Assembly (NCBI GenBank): GCA_028095005.1
Contig: CM051461.1
Span: 57,455,840-57,519,839, forward strand
Direction: 5' to 3'
DNA from: Rhynchospora pubera
Lineage: Eukaryota; Streptophyta; Magnoliopsida; Poales; Cyperaceae
Length of the DNA stretch: 64,000 bases
Both the position numbers and the translations under genes were made by a program. Below are positions 13,189-23,302 of this stretch, piece after piece. Below the pieces are notes generated by a model that worked only from the letters and a program-made list of their open reading frames with translations, was not told where the DNA came from and made no database searches. Numbering within the stretch: the first letter of the stretch is position 1; each line of letters starts with the position of its first letter.

Positions 13189-13495
13189 TAGGGCTGTCAA
13201 AATGTGGTAAGTGGCACAGAATGACACCAAACTGTTATTGTGCCACTTATTAAACGGTACAATACCGGCATACAACTTACCGTTCCATTTATTAAATGAA
13301 ATAAATTTATGTGCCATCAATCGTATATTACACATAAAACAGTTTGAAATGAGATTGAAATGATCGAAACGGTATAACCAACTGTGCCATCAACCGTGCC
13401 ACTTAAAAAACAGTATAATATTCTATGCCACAAACCGTTCCATTTCGGTTAAACGAAACGGCATAACGGTAAGTGGCGTACCGTTTACAGCCCTA
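13189..13495. mobile_element. hAT-type MITE, 307 bp
   Basis: The termini TAGGGCTGTCAAAATG and the inverted TAGGGCTGTAAACGG are flanked by a perfect 8 bp duplication CTTACGTC (13181-13188 and 13496-13503). The interior carries repeated GTGGCA and AACGGTA words, typical subterminal motifs. It is non-coding and lies about 0.5 kb beyond the 3' end of the NHL gene. Confidence 0.9.
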
Positions 13496-14020
13496 CTTAC
13501 GTCCATAGAAATTTTTGTCCCCTTGAATTTGACCATAATCATCCACGCATAAAAGAAAAATGTAAAATTGCGAATTGTTCTCAGTTCACAATGCAGCAGC
13601 ATGCCTTAGTTACAAAAATGAACATAATAGATGCTATAAACAACCATAAAATGTAAAAGCAACACAGGACATGATTCCAGCTATTTATTTATTTATTACT
13701 TTTCAAGAAGCAATGGTGTAAACAGAATTAGCCAACTAATTAATTAATTAATTTTTTATTTGTAGAAGTTAAAGGCATACAAGAATTACAAGACTCGCCA
13801 AAATAAAAATAAAAAAGAAAATTGTGCAAAGCTAGCCCCAAAAATGCCAAATTCTCTATTAGCATGTCTGTTATACTAATATATCATATATATAAATTAA
13901 ATAGGTAATGTATTTATATCTATGAACAGCTGATACAAGAATGGTTCTATCTCAAAAAAAAAATGTAAAAAAAAAAGAAAGAGAAATAAGAAAAAGGAAC
14001 AATTTCTCACAATTCACCAA

Positions 14021-14866
14021 TCACCAAAGATAATTCGATTTAGCGCTACAGTCCTTCTTCAAAACTGTCATTTCTCCAGCAATCCCGTCGACGACGATAT
14101 TGCACTTCACCTTGGCCGTTATCTTCCATGTTGTAACGGGGCCGTACTTGATCTTAACCGGCACCTTCGCGTGCATTACAAGTGGCACCGATTGGTTCTT
14201 CTGATCGTTCACCAAGGAATCACGGGTGTTGGCTGTCATCAAAATTCCCGATCCAGTCATCTGCACTTGAAGCTCCGTATTATTCTTTGGTCCTTGACGA
14301 AACTTAGGCCAATCGCCGCTACATAATTTAGTGTCCTCAAAGTATAGGTCCACCGTTCCCCCGCTCTGGTACAAGATGGAAAGATGCTTGTTCTTGTTGT
14401 TGGCCTCGATAGTCGCTTCGACGTTTGGGGAGAGAGGAGTAGAGGCCGATGTCAGCACAGGGTCGAGCCCGGTCATGTTGACAGATGATAGAGAGTATGA
14501 CGGGGCCTTGGGACGTATTATGAGGTAGAAAATGCCGGCAGCAGCACCGACGGCTATTAGAAGGCAAATAAGTGATGCAATTAAAGAACAGCAGCACCGG
14601 CGCACTGCCCGGCGTCGCAAGGGGCGGCGAGCATAAACCTTAGCCCGGTGTGCATGCTCAGGTGGAGGCTGTCGGAGGATCTGTTCCTTTGGGATTTGGA
14701 TTATGTACGTCTCATTGGGAACCGGTGATGCTGACAGCTGCCCGGAAAGGAACGGCGATGTGTCTTGATCTTGATCGTCAGATGCCGAGTCGGATTTCTG
14801 TTCGGCCTTAGGGAATGTGAATGACGGGGGGTTTTCCAACGGATGAACGCGGCCCGGAGTTGCCAT
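14021..14866 (-). CDS. NHL: NDR1/HIN1-like (LEA_2) membrane protein
   Basis: A single-exon gene encodes 281 residues. The first 90 residues are hydrophilic and disordered, with a QIPKEQI-type motif seen in this subfamily. An Arg-rich segment (77-90) and a CCC triplet lead into one transmembrane helix at about 91-117. A C-terminal LEA_2-like beta domain follows (about 130-265), with N-glycosylation sequons such as NMT and NNT. The layout and length match the Arabidopsis NHL13-type group. Family members sit at the plasma membrane and many respond to pathogens or abscisic acid. The direct function here is inference. The start is the first in-frame ATG, and a plausible 5' leader precedes it. A Mutator-like MITE lies about 370 bp upstream. 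Confidence 0.9.
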   Translation of the reverse strand: MATPGRVHPLENPPSFTFPKAEQKSDSASDDQDQDTSPFLSGQLSASPVPNETYIIQIPKEQILRQPPPEHAHRAKVYARRPLRRRAVRRCCCSLIASLICLLIAVGAAAGIFYLIIRPKAPSYSLSSVNMTGLDPVLTSASTPLSPNVEATIEANNKNKHLSILYQSGGTVDLYFEDTKLCSGDWPKFRQGPKNNTELQVQMTGSGILMTANTRDSLVNDQKNQSVPLVMHAKVPVKIKYGPVTTWKITAKVKCNIVVDGIAGEMTVLKKDCSAKSNYLW

Positions 14867-15239
14867 TGAGGACTCTTATTCCCCTGTTGATCTCTTTAGT
14901 TGTTGCTGATTGTTAGTTGTTAGAGAACTGGAGGGAAAGATAAACGAGAGAGTTGTGTGAGGGAAGCAACTATTGAGAAGGCAAGAGGAGGCTCAGTCTT
15001 AAGGAGTGAGATAAATGTGTGGGGAGAAGCCACGCGGGGTGGACTTCATCCAACTGTTGAAAAAGTTGTTCATGTTTCATGCAATTAATGTTATTTCATT
15101 ACTCTACAATTCTCGGTATGAATTGTAAGAAATGCAAATTAGGTAAGAAAAACAAATGAGTTGAAGTGGTGTAAATTATGATAGTTTGCAGTTGTGGTAC
15201 GTGATTAATGAGATAAAAGTTTGTCTCCTCTAAAAAAAG

Positions 15240-15623
15240 GGAGTGGCTAGTGTCAAACATATAGGACACGTACACTTGTCCAACGCGATAAAATTTTAAT
15301 TTTTAAAATTGGAATGGCCGATCCAAACCGTTCAAATTGTTCTATGTTATAAAATCTTCATGGAAACCAAATTTTATATTTTATTTATTTTTTTACTATT
15401 TTTTTGGAATTTTTCAATATGCCCAATCTAAAAAGTTCTGAACCCTTCAATTTTGAAAATTCAAAAAAATAGTTAGAAAATATGAAAAAATATAAAATTT
15501 GATTATCAAGGATATTTTAATATAGAGATCATATTGAGCGGTTTGGATCGACCGTTCGAAATTTTAATGTACGACGTTTGTATCGTGTTTGACGTCCTAT
15601 ATGTTTGATTCTAGCATTACTCC
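15240..15623. mobile_element. Mutator-like MITE, 384 bp, upstream of NHL
   Basis: The inverted ends share CAAACATATAGGAC and a GCTAG core, starting GGAGT. The flanks TAAAAAAAG (15231-15239) and TAAAAAAAA (15624-15632) fit a 9 bp duplication with one mismatch. Internal GGTTTGGATCGACCGTT-type words recur in other MITEs of this window (47.7 and 56.4 kb). It lies in the likely promoter of the NHL gene. Confidence 0.75.
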
Positions 15624-15632
15624 TAAAAAAAA

Positions 15633-16707
15633 TGAGATAAAAGTTTGAAATTAATAACTACAGATGATTAACTTATTTTGTATATCAAAAATATCAACAA
15701 TATGTCTTACTTTTCTGGCTCTATATGTAAATTATTAGTTAAATGTTCAACATTTAATTTATAAAAATAAACTGATATTTATAATTAGTTAATATTATTA
15801 AACTATTCAAAATTTATCATACCTTATTGTTGGAAAAAGTGACTAATCATAGAAAGAAACGAATAGTTAAAAAAAAACAAGACAAATTGTTACTTTAACG
15901 AATGGGGTGCAATTGTAGATGGAATGGTCTACTAGTGGTAGGGTCAGGTAAGAAACGGTCAGACTACGCTTCAAAATCAACATAAAAGACAATTTTAATT
16001 GACATTTATACGTTTTAAGATGATTTTAATATGATTGTAGGCATTAAACATTCATTATTTGGCTCTTTATCTTTCCTTTTCTGCACCCGGTGTACCATGT
16101 CAAACTATCACGGAATAATTTAAGATGAATTGATGTATCAAAATATGAAATAGCACAAAAATAGACGTTTGATTGGTGCTTCTTATACCATGGCGTTTGA
16201 TTGTACCAAACACAAGATGAGATAACAAACACCAATGAAACGCCAATTCTAGCACTATTCCAAGAATTCGGTCAAATGTGAATTCGTGTGCTGCATTCAT
16301 GAAATAAAAAAATTATTTTGTTTAATTAATGCAAGAAATACATAAATACATAATTAAAGGAAAATTTATATGTTGTCATTGTTTTATTAATTTCATATAC
16401 TGATGAGTCGGCATTTTTCTCCTGATGGCGTCGCCATAATATATGACAGAGAGAGAAACATAATGAATATTTAACATTATTTTGATCTTCAGAATGCAAT
16501 TGGTATAAAGAGGATTTTTATTTGTACAAAGTTAATGTTGCAAATGAAATGGACATGCCATTAATTGATTTGAATTAAGAGCGTGTTGGCCCTTTCTTAA
16601 AATTTTTTACAAACCAATAACATAAACATATTAGAAAGAAAAATAGAATTAGTAAAACAAATTATAAACTCATACTAGGGAAGTCTGTAATTGAGTACCA
16701 TTATTCG
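15633..16707. other. Non-coding stretch
   Basis: AT-rich, with only short chance ORFs. The 16-base word ATGAGATAAAAGTTTG just beyond the MITE (about 15632) also occurs just before it (about 15209). Confidence 0.45.
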
Positions 16708-16878
16708 GGAAAGATTATTCTTTCAAGTTTCAAAACTGGAATTTCATAATAATTAAATTCCAAATGGAACTGAAAAACAGAAATTATGGTACTCAGGAAA
16801 GATTATTCTTTCAAGTTTCAAAATTGGAATTTCATAATATGAAATTCCAAATGGAACTGAAAAACAGAAATTATAAGT
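16708..16878. repeat. Tandem duplication, 88 bp period
   Basis: A unit beginning GGAAAGATTATTCTTTCAAG starts at 16708 and again at 16796, with few differences. The open frame across it (16753-16971, minus) simply repeats itself and is not a gene. Confidence 0.85.
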
Positions 16879-17018
16879 GTCATCTATAATTTTGTCATTT
16901 CTATCATCGCTAAATACAAAGCGAACACATAAAATAGACAAGATAAACATATAGACTATCAAAGTGAACACTTACAAACAAACAAGTATTGTCATCTCTT
17001 GCTCAGAATTTTATATGG

Positions 17019-18464
17019 ACAATAAAATAAACCATTCAATATGCATGTCATGAGATAACAATCCATCCTATGCACAGTCATGTAGCATATATATATATAA
17101 TATAGCAATTCATACATGCAGGCTACATGCTAAGTCATGCAAAAACATCAAGCAACATGCATAATATACTTTAAATTTAGCACAGCAACAAGAGTTAGGG
17201 TCCAGGTGAAATCCGCACCTCAAACCTTATACCGTATACCCGCCGTTCACTGCTGCGGTGCGCCCGCTTCACCGCTCAAATCCACCGCTTCGGTCTGTTC
17301 AAGGTCTGGTTCAAGCAATCAAAACCTTATGTCACAGTCATACTCAACACCAGCCTATAACTCATGCAATTACGTGGTAAAGGCACCTAGCCAAACACCG
17401 TTGCGTGTCTGGTTTGCGGGTGTTTGCAACACCGCTTCATGGTTTGATAGTCAACCAACACCAGACCTATGGTGCTTACTAGCACATGGTCAGTTAGGGT
17501 GCACCAACAACACTATGCAATGCACCAAATCATCATGCCTTGGTCTGGTTAAGTCATGAAATCATCCACCATCCATGAACTATGCACTGCCATGCTTAGT
17601 TTTCAGCCTGGTTTGAGTAATATAGGGCCAGAACCATGCATAAAATCTTGTTTTCTACCTTCCCAACTGTTTAGCTATGATCCAAACACTCTTTTTCACT
17701 GTCTAGCACCTTACAAACAAGCTCAAGGGGTCTGTTTTGGTAAGACAGAGTGGTAATACGAATTTAGCAGGGATAAGGGCATAATTGTCCACCAATTTGG
17801 GCCAGAAAGAGAGAGTAAGGGGTGGGGACTAGGTGTCAGCAAACCAACCTCCCCCTGCCTAATGACTAAGCAGCTAGGTGTCACTAATCTGTTGGGGCTG
17901 GTCAATCAAATTGGACTGCCTTTTGGTCAGCTCCAAGGGTCACCACTGGACCACTCCAGTCCTACATGCAATGGGACACTCCAGTACTCACTGCCAATAT
18001 GCCTAAGTACATGAACCATGACTGGGCAGCTACGTTAGCCACCGCACACGCAGATCGGCCGTAACCGTCATGCGTTACAGCATAATTTGGCCATTATTTT
18101 GGGCACAGTTTGGATCATCAAGCAATTCAATTTTACCATGCAATAATTTAATTCAATTTGGCATACATGATGCAATAAACGCACATAGTCTGATTATAAG
18201 GCAACCGTTACCATAGTGGGACTTATACCGTTTCCAACCACGCTTTACATGACTGCACTAGTGTCTGGACAGGGACGGGGGGTATTTTACATGGGTCTCT
18301 AGTCAGTCAAGGTCTCAATCACCACCACCCCCCTAATAGACAGGATGCAATTTGGAGCAACATACAGTACCGTATTTACCAACCCCTGAATTTCCCCCAC
18401 GCTCTAAGGCCTGGTTGCATGGTGTTTACATGACAGGGACACCGTCAGACAGCCGTATCTCACA
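17019..18464 (-). repeat. 3' LTR, truncated to 1446 bp
   Basis: It starts TGTGAG directly after the polypurine tract at 18464 and matches the 5' LTR until 17019-17020. Beyond that the sequences differ completely. Roughly the last 39% of the LTR is missing. Confidence 0.88.
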
Positions 18465-18480
18465 TTCCTCCCCCCTTAAG
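18465..18480 (-). other. Polypurine tract of the chromovirus
   Basis: CTTAAGGGGGGAGGAA on the minus strand directly precedes the TG of the 3' LTR. It starts a few bases after the pol stop codon. Confidence 0.9.
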
Positions 18481-18487
18481 AATCCGT

Positions 18488-21400
18488 TCAGTCCTCTGAA
18501 CGAATCGTACCTGAACTCACGAACAACTCAGGGTAACGCTCTCTAATCGTGCTCTCAAGCTCCCAAGTTGCCTCTTTTTCTGAGTGCCGCCCCCACTGCA
18601 CAAGTACCAGCTTAATGACCTTGGTTCTCAACCGTTGCTCTCTACTGTCCAGAATTCTCATAGGTGCTTCCTCATAAGTTAAATTTTCACCAAGGTGCAG
18701 CTGAGAATAATCCAATACATGAGATTGGTCACCAACAAACCGTCTCAGCTGTGACACATGAAAAACTGGGTGTATACGGTTCAATTCCTCCGGCAGCTTC
18801 AACTTATAAGCAACCGCTCCAACTCTTTCCTCCACCGGAAAAGGGCCAACATACCGAGGACTTAGCTTTCCAGTCACACCGAATCTATACACTCCACGCA
18901 TGGGAGAAACCTTCAGCCATACTCTTTCTCCATCCTTGTACTCAACCGGTCGCCTATGTACATCAGCATACCGTTTTTGTCTATCTTGTGCTGCCTTGAG
19001 CCTACTCAGAACCACCTTTGTTTTCTCTGAATTTTCAGCCACTAGCTCAGGTCCAGTTGGGACAAAATTGCCCCTGGGTTGCCACCATAACGGTGTACGG
19101 CATGGTTCCCCATACAACGCCTCATACGGCGGCATGCCAATGCTGGAATGGAAGCTGTTATTATATGCAAACTCAGCCAAATACAAATGATCAAGCCATG
19201 AACCACCAAAACTCAATGCACACGCCCTCAACATGTCTTCCAGGGTTTGTATAGTACGCTCCGACTGCCCATCAGTTTGCGGGTGATGTGCCGAACTAAA
19301 CTTCAGCTTAGTACCCATAGCCTCTTGAAAACTTTTCCAAAAATGAGATATAAACCGGCCATCTCTATCTGAAATTATCTCCTGTGGACAGCCATGATAC
19401 TTGCAAAAATTTCTGAGGAATATTTCAGCCAATTCCTTAGCCGCAACATCTGCCCGAATCGGTATGAAGCGGGCTACCTTGGTCAGCCGATCCACTATCA
19501 CCCACACTGCCTCAATCCTTCCTTTTGTTTTTGGAAAACCAGATACAAAATCCATTGTAATAGACTCAAATTTGCTCTTTGGCCGCCTCAAAGTCTGCAA
19601 CAATCCCGCACTTTTCTTTCTATCGGCCTTTACTTGCTGACAGATTAAACATTTCTCCACATACTGTGCTACTTCCTTTTTCATGCCCGGCCACCAAAAA
19701 TATTTCCTCAAGTCTTGATACATTTTTACCTCACCAGGATGTAAAGCATACCCTGATTCATGCGCCTCAGACAAGATCAACGCCTTGATCCCTGCATCAT
19801 TTGGCACACAAATGCGATTTCTGAACCGCAAAACACCGCTTTCATCAACATGGAACGGGGTTTCCTTTTCTGTTGCTACTCTTTCTTTAAACCTTTTACA
19901 ATTATCATCAACCACTTGAGCTGCCTGAATTCTATCATGTAAATCAGGTTGTACCTCTATGGCAGCCAACATTACCGTCATAAGTACGGGAGATGTAACG
20001 CTCATTGTTTGGACCCGGCTCAACATCAGTTGCCCGAGTTCACGTGATACTCCAACCTGCAACTCCAAACGCCTCATTTCCTCAAGCAACCTTGGCTCTT
20101 GTGTTAATAAAGTCACTGCATTCATTTGACTCTTTCTGCTCAATGCATCAGCCACTAAATTGGCCTTGCCGGCATGATATAATATCTCCAAATCATAATC
20201 CTTCATCAGTTCTAACCAACGCCTTTGCCTCAGGTTCAACTCTTTTTGTGTGAAAATATATTTCAAGCTCTGATGGTCTGTATAGATTTTACACTTAACT
20301 CCATACAAGTAATGCCGCCAAATTTTAAGTGCAAAGATGACAGCCGCTAGCTCCAAATCGTGGGTCGGATAATTCTGCTCATGCGGCCTCAACTGCCTTG
20401 ATGCATAGGCTATTACATGCTTTTCTTGCATCAACACACATCCCAAACCCGACTTAGAGGCATCAGTATATACATCATATTCTCGGCCTGAAACCGGCAT
20501 AGCAAGGACCGGCGCTGTCACAAGCCGATTTTTCAACTCCTGAAAGCTTTTCTCTTGCCTTTCTTCCCATACAAACTTTACTCCCTTATGCAACAACTCT
20601 GTCAGTGGCTTGGCAATTTGAGAGAAACCAGCCACAAATCGCCTATAGTACCCCGCCAAACCCAAGAAACTTCTTATCTCACTTACCGATTTCGGTTGGC
20701 TCCATTCAGTCACTGCCTGCACTTTTGATGGGTCCACAGCCAATCCTTCTCCAGAAATAACATGGCCTAGAAATGCCACCTTACTTAGCCAAAAATCACA
20801 CTTTGAAAATTTTCCATACAGCTTACACTCTCTCAGTCTACTCAATACAATCCTGAGATGTTTAGCATGCTCTTCAAATGATCGGGAATAGATCAATATG
20901 TCATCAATAAAAACCACAACAAAGGCATCCAGAAATTCCTTAAACACCCGATTCATAAGATCCATAAATGCAGCTGGTGCATTCGTTAAGCCAAACGGCA
21001 TAACCAGAAACTCATAGTGCCCGTACCTAGTACGAAATGCCGTCTTCTCAACATCACTGGGGCGTATCTTAAGCTGGTGATAGCCCGTTCTCAAATCAAT
21101 CTTAGAATACACCGATGATCCTTGCAGTTGATCAAACAGATCATCAATGCGTGGCAAAGGATAGCGGTTCTTCACCGTCACCTTATTCAGCTCACGGTAA
21201 TCAATGCATAACCGTAAGGTACCATCTTTCTTCCTTACAAACAAAACTGGGGCTCCCCACGGTGAACTGCTGGGTCTAATGAAACCCTTTGCTAATAGCT
21301 CTTCCAATTGCACTTTCAACTCTTTCATTTCAGCTGGGGCCATCCGATATGGGGTCTTGGATATTGGAGTGGTACCCGGCAGCAACTCAATACCGAATTC

Positions 21401-22456
21401 CACTTCTCTATCAGGTGGTACTCCAGCTATCTCATCAGGGAACACATCTTTAAACTCTTTCACCACAGCAATAGTATCAATACTTGCTTTTTCTTCAGCC
21501 GCTTCACCAATAACGGCAGCCAAATATGCATCACACCCGGCCTGAACCAGGTTACACGCTTCCACCGCTGAAATAATTATTATAGGGTCTCCAACAGCTT
21601 TGCATTTAAATACACATGGAGCTAGGCTGCCCGCTTGAAATCGGACCAGCCGCTTTGCACAATCTATCATCGCATGATGCCGAGTCAGCCAATCAAAACC
21701 GAGTAGTGCATCATACCCGGCTATGTCCAAAACCAACATGTCAGCTTCCAAATCACGCCCATTTATCATCACCTTAAGTCCCTTACAACATTGCAACACC
21801 TCTTTAAAGTAACCAAGTGGAGTCTGAACACTGAGAGCTCTCTCTTGCGACTTAGTCGGCCAGCCGCAACTCTCCACGAAATCCCTCGCCGCGACCGAAT
21901 GACTACATCCCGTATCGAACAACACAAAAGCCCTCTGACCTGAAATAAAAACATTACCTGTCATAAGTTCGGTGGGTGCAGTAGAACTTGGGTCATCTTC
22001 TTGTTGTGCCTCTTCGGATTCTTCTGAAATCACTTCCACAGCATGAACGGCCACACGACCGCCCGTTCTGCCACCCCGCCATGCAGGGTTTCCACGTCCT
22101 CTACCCGCCATCCCAAAGGCAGGTCCTCCTCTCACGAAACCTTGTTGCACTTTCGGGCACTCATTCTTCCAATGCCCGCTTTCTCCACAATTAAAACACA
22201 AACCTTTAGCAACTCGACATTGTGCCTCTGGATGGGGACTATTACATGTACGACACCATGCCTTTTGAGTTTGATTACCCATGCCAGTCTTAAGTTGAAC
22301 TGGTGCAGAAAATTGAGGTCCTTTCACATTAGCAACCGGTTTATTAAATGGAACCGGCTTTACAAACTTAGGCTTAACATTTCTGACTTGTCCCCAACTA
22401 GCCTTCCTTTTCCCGTGCCCTTCCATTCTTTCGGCACGATCCATCAGTTCTTGCAC
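18488..22456 (-). CDS. pol: Ty3/gypsy pol polyprotein: zinc knuckle, PR, RT, RNase H, IN, chromodomain-like
   Basis: About 1322 residues are open; the nominal first codon is GTG inside gag, so this is not a true start. Visible in order are a Cys-rich stretch and CCHC knuckle (CFNCGESGHWKNEC, about 87-100), aspartic protease (LFDTGCSHS, DTG at 181-183), reverse transcriptase (FIDD at about 516-519) and RNase H (YTDAS at about 663-667). The integrase HHCC zinc finger (HPGEVKMYQDL..CLICQQ) and the catalytic region (ISDRDGRF, SERTIQTLE) follow. A GPFPVEERVG region and a C-terminal chromodomain-like block ending EATWELESTIRERYPELF close the protein. All catalytic motifs look intact. Only the gag frameshift and the missing 3' LTR end argue against autonomy. 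Confidence 0.95.
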   Translation of the reverse strand: MQELMDRAERMEGHGKRKASWGQVRNVKPKFVKPVPFNKPVANVKGPQFSAPVQLKTGMGNQTQKAWCRTCNSPHPEAQCRVAKGLCFNCGESGHWKNECPKVQQGFVRGGPAFGMAGRGRGNPAWRGGRTGGRVAVHAVEVISEESEEAQQEDDPSSTAPTELMTGNVFISGQRAFVLFDTGCSHSVAARDFVESCGWPTKSQERALSVQTPLGYFKEVLQCCKGLKVMINGRDLEADMLVLDIAGYDALLGFDWLTRHHAMIDCAKRLVRFQAGSLAPCVFKCKAVGDPIIIISAVEACNLVQAGCDAYLAAVIGEAAEEKASIDTIAVVKEFKDVFPDEIAGVPPDREVEFGIELLPGTTPISKTPYRMAPAEMKELKVQLEELLAKGFIRPSSSPWGAPVLFVRKKDGTLRLCIDYRELNKVTVKNRYPLPRIDDLFDQLQGSSVYSKIDLRTGYHQLKIRPSDVEKTAFRTRYGHYEFLVMPFGLTNAPAAFMDLMNRVFKEFLDAFVVVFIDDILIYSRSFEEHAKHLRIVLSRLRECKLYGKFSKCDFWLSKVAFLGHVISGEGLAVDPSKVQAVTEWSQPKSVSEIRSFLGLAGYYRRFVAGFSQIAKPLTELLHKGVKFVWEERQEKSFQELKNRLVTAPVLAMPVSGREYDVYTDASKSGLGCVLMQEKHVIAYASRQLRPHEQNYPTHDLELAAVIFALKIWRHYLYGVKCKIYTDHQSLKYIFTQKELNLRQRRWLELMKDYDLEILYHAGKANLVADALSRKSQMNAVTLLTQEPRLLEEMRRLELQVGVSRELGQLMLSRVQTMSVTSPVLMTVMLAAIEVQPDLHDRIQAAQVVDDNCKRFKERVATEKETPFHVDESGVLRFRNRICVPNDAGIKALILSEAHESGYALHPGEVKMYQDLRKYFWWPGMKKEVAQYVEKCLICQQVKADRKKSAGLLQTLRRPKSKFESITMDFVSGFPKTKGRIEAVWVIVDRLTKVARFIPIRADVAAKELAEIFLRNFCKYHGCPQEIISDRDGRFISHFWKSFQEAMGTKLKFSSAHHPQTDGQSERTIQTLEDMLRACALSFGGSWLDHLYLAEFAYNNSFHSSIGMPPYEALYGEPCRTPLWWQPRGNFVPTGPELVAENSEKTKVVLSRLKAAQDRQKRYADVHRRPVEYKDGERVWLKVSPMRGVYRFGVTGKLSPRYVGPFPVEERVGAVAYKLKLPEELNRIHPVFHVSQLRRFVGDQSHVLDYSQLHLGENLTYEEAPMRILDSREQRLRTKVIKLVLVQWGRHSEKEATWELESTIRERYPELFVSSGTIRSED

Positions 22457-23157
22457 TTCAATTTCCCCCGTAGCATCAATGCTTGTGCAATGTCTGGGTC
22501 AAGCCCGTTTAAGTACTGCCTGCGATACAAGTACTCATCACCGGTCACATCCGGTGCATAGCGAGACAGCTCAACAAATGTGTCATTATACTGCCCAACT
22601 GTGATGCCTTCCTGAGTAAGAGTGAGAAACTGCTCCCTCAACTTTTCTTTTTGGGCAGAACTCAAGTACCTCCTTGTAAACACTTGCTCAAACCACTGCC
22701 ACGGTATTCTTAACTGTTCACCGATAAAACTCCTTCGTGCAGTTTTCCACCAAAATCTGGCCGAGTTCTCTAAGTACGGAGTGGCCAGCTCAACCTTATT
22801 TGCATCCGGTACTCTGACCAACTGAAATTTATTATTGATGCTTTCCAACCATTCTTCGGCCGCTTTATACCCGCCTGTGCCATCAAACCGTGGCGGGTGC
22901 TGGCTACCAAAGTCAGCCAATAGCCGCCTGAACTCATTGGCTTCATTCACTGGGGCTGTTGGCACTGCTCCAAGTTCATGAGTTAAATAACGGCCTTGTT
23001 CATATGCTGCCAACAGTCTAACATCAATGGCAGCCTGTCTGCGTATCGTCTCAACCGGTACCGGCTCATCCGGATTTGGCTCTAAACCTTCATCATCTGC
23101 ACGGTTGAGGGGGTCACGCTCACGTGCCCTGCTTTCTTGTCCCGCTCCACGTTCCAT
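22444..23157 (-). CDS. gag: Retrotransposon gag (N-terminal and capsid part), frameshifted
   Basis: An ORF of 237 residues starts at the first ATG after the primer site. The middle holds the retrotransposon gag capsid core (FRRLLADFGSQHPPRFDG... through FVELSRYAPDV and EYLYRRQYLNGLDPDI), which packages element RNA in virus-like particles. The frame closes shortly after MLRGK, inside a G5 run. The same protein continues in another frame in the next ORF, where the nucleocapsid zinc knuckle lies. Chromovirus gag and pol are usually one frame. A G6 run would restore it, so the simplest reading is a one-base deletion or a homopolymer sequencing error. A programmed -1 shift is less likely, as no canonical slippery heptamer is in phase. 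Confidence 0.88.
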   Translation of the reverse strand: MERGAGQESRARERDPLNRADDEGLEPNPDEPVPVETIRRQAAIDVRLLAAYEQGRYLTHELGAVPTAPVNEANEFRRLLADFGSQHPPRFDGTGGYKAAEEWLESINNKFQLVRVPDANKVELATPYLENSARFWWKTARRSFIGEQLRIPWQWFEQVFTRRYLSSAQKEKLREQFLTLTQEGITVGQYNDTFVELSRYAPDVTGDEYLYRRQYLNGLDPDIAQALMLRGKLKCKN

Positions 23158-23279
23158 GGCAACCTGTCCAACTCAAAACCCGTTAACGAGCAGCCACGTA
23201 AAGAAAAGGAACCCGACATACCACGGCCCTTAGACCTACCCCACTCAGACATCCTACAAGTCTGGTTGGGTCATACCAT

Positions 23280-23291
23280 GCTCTGATACCA
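23280..23291 (-). other. Primer binding site, initiator-Met tRNA
   Basis: TGGTATCAGAGC on the minus strand is the standard plant iMet-tRNA primer site. It lies 11 bases inside the 5' LTR edge. Confidence 0.88.
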
Positions 23292-23302
23292 CTTTAGAAA
23301 CC

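Noticed and set aside
17137..17756. ORFs of 140 and 66 codons in the 3' LTR, repeated exactly at 24343-24962
   Set aside because: They are antisense openness within the chromovirus LTR, identical because the LTRs are identical, with no domain.
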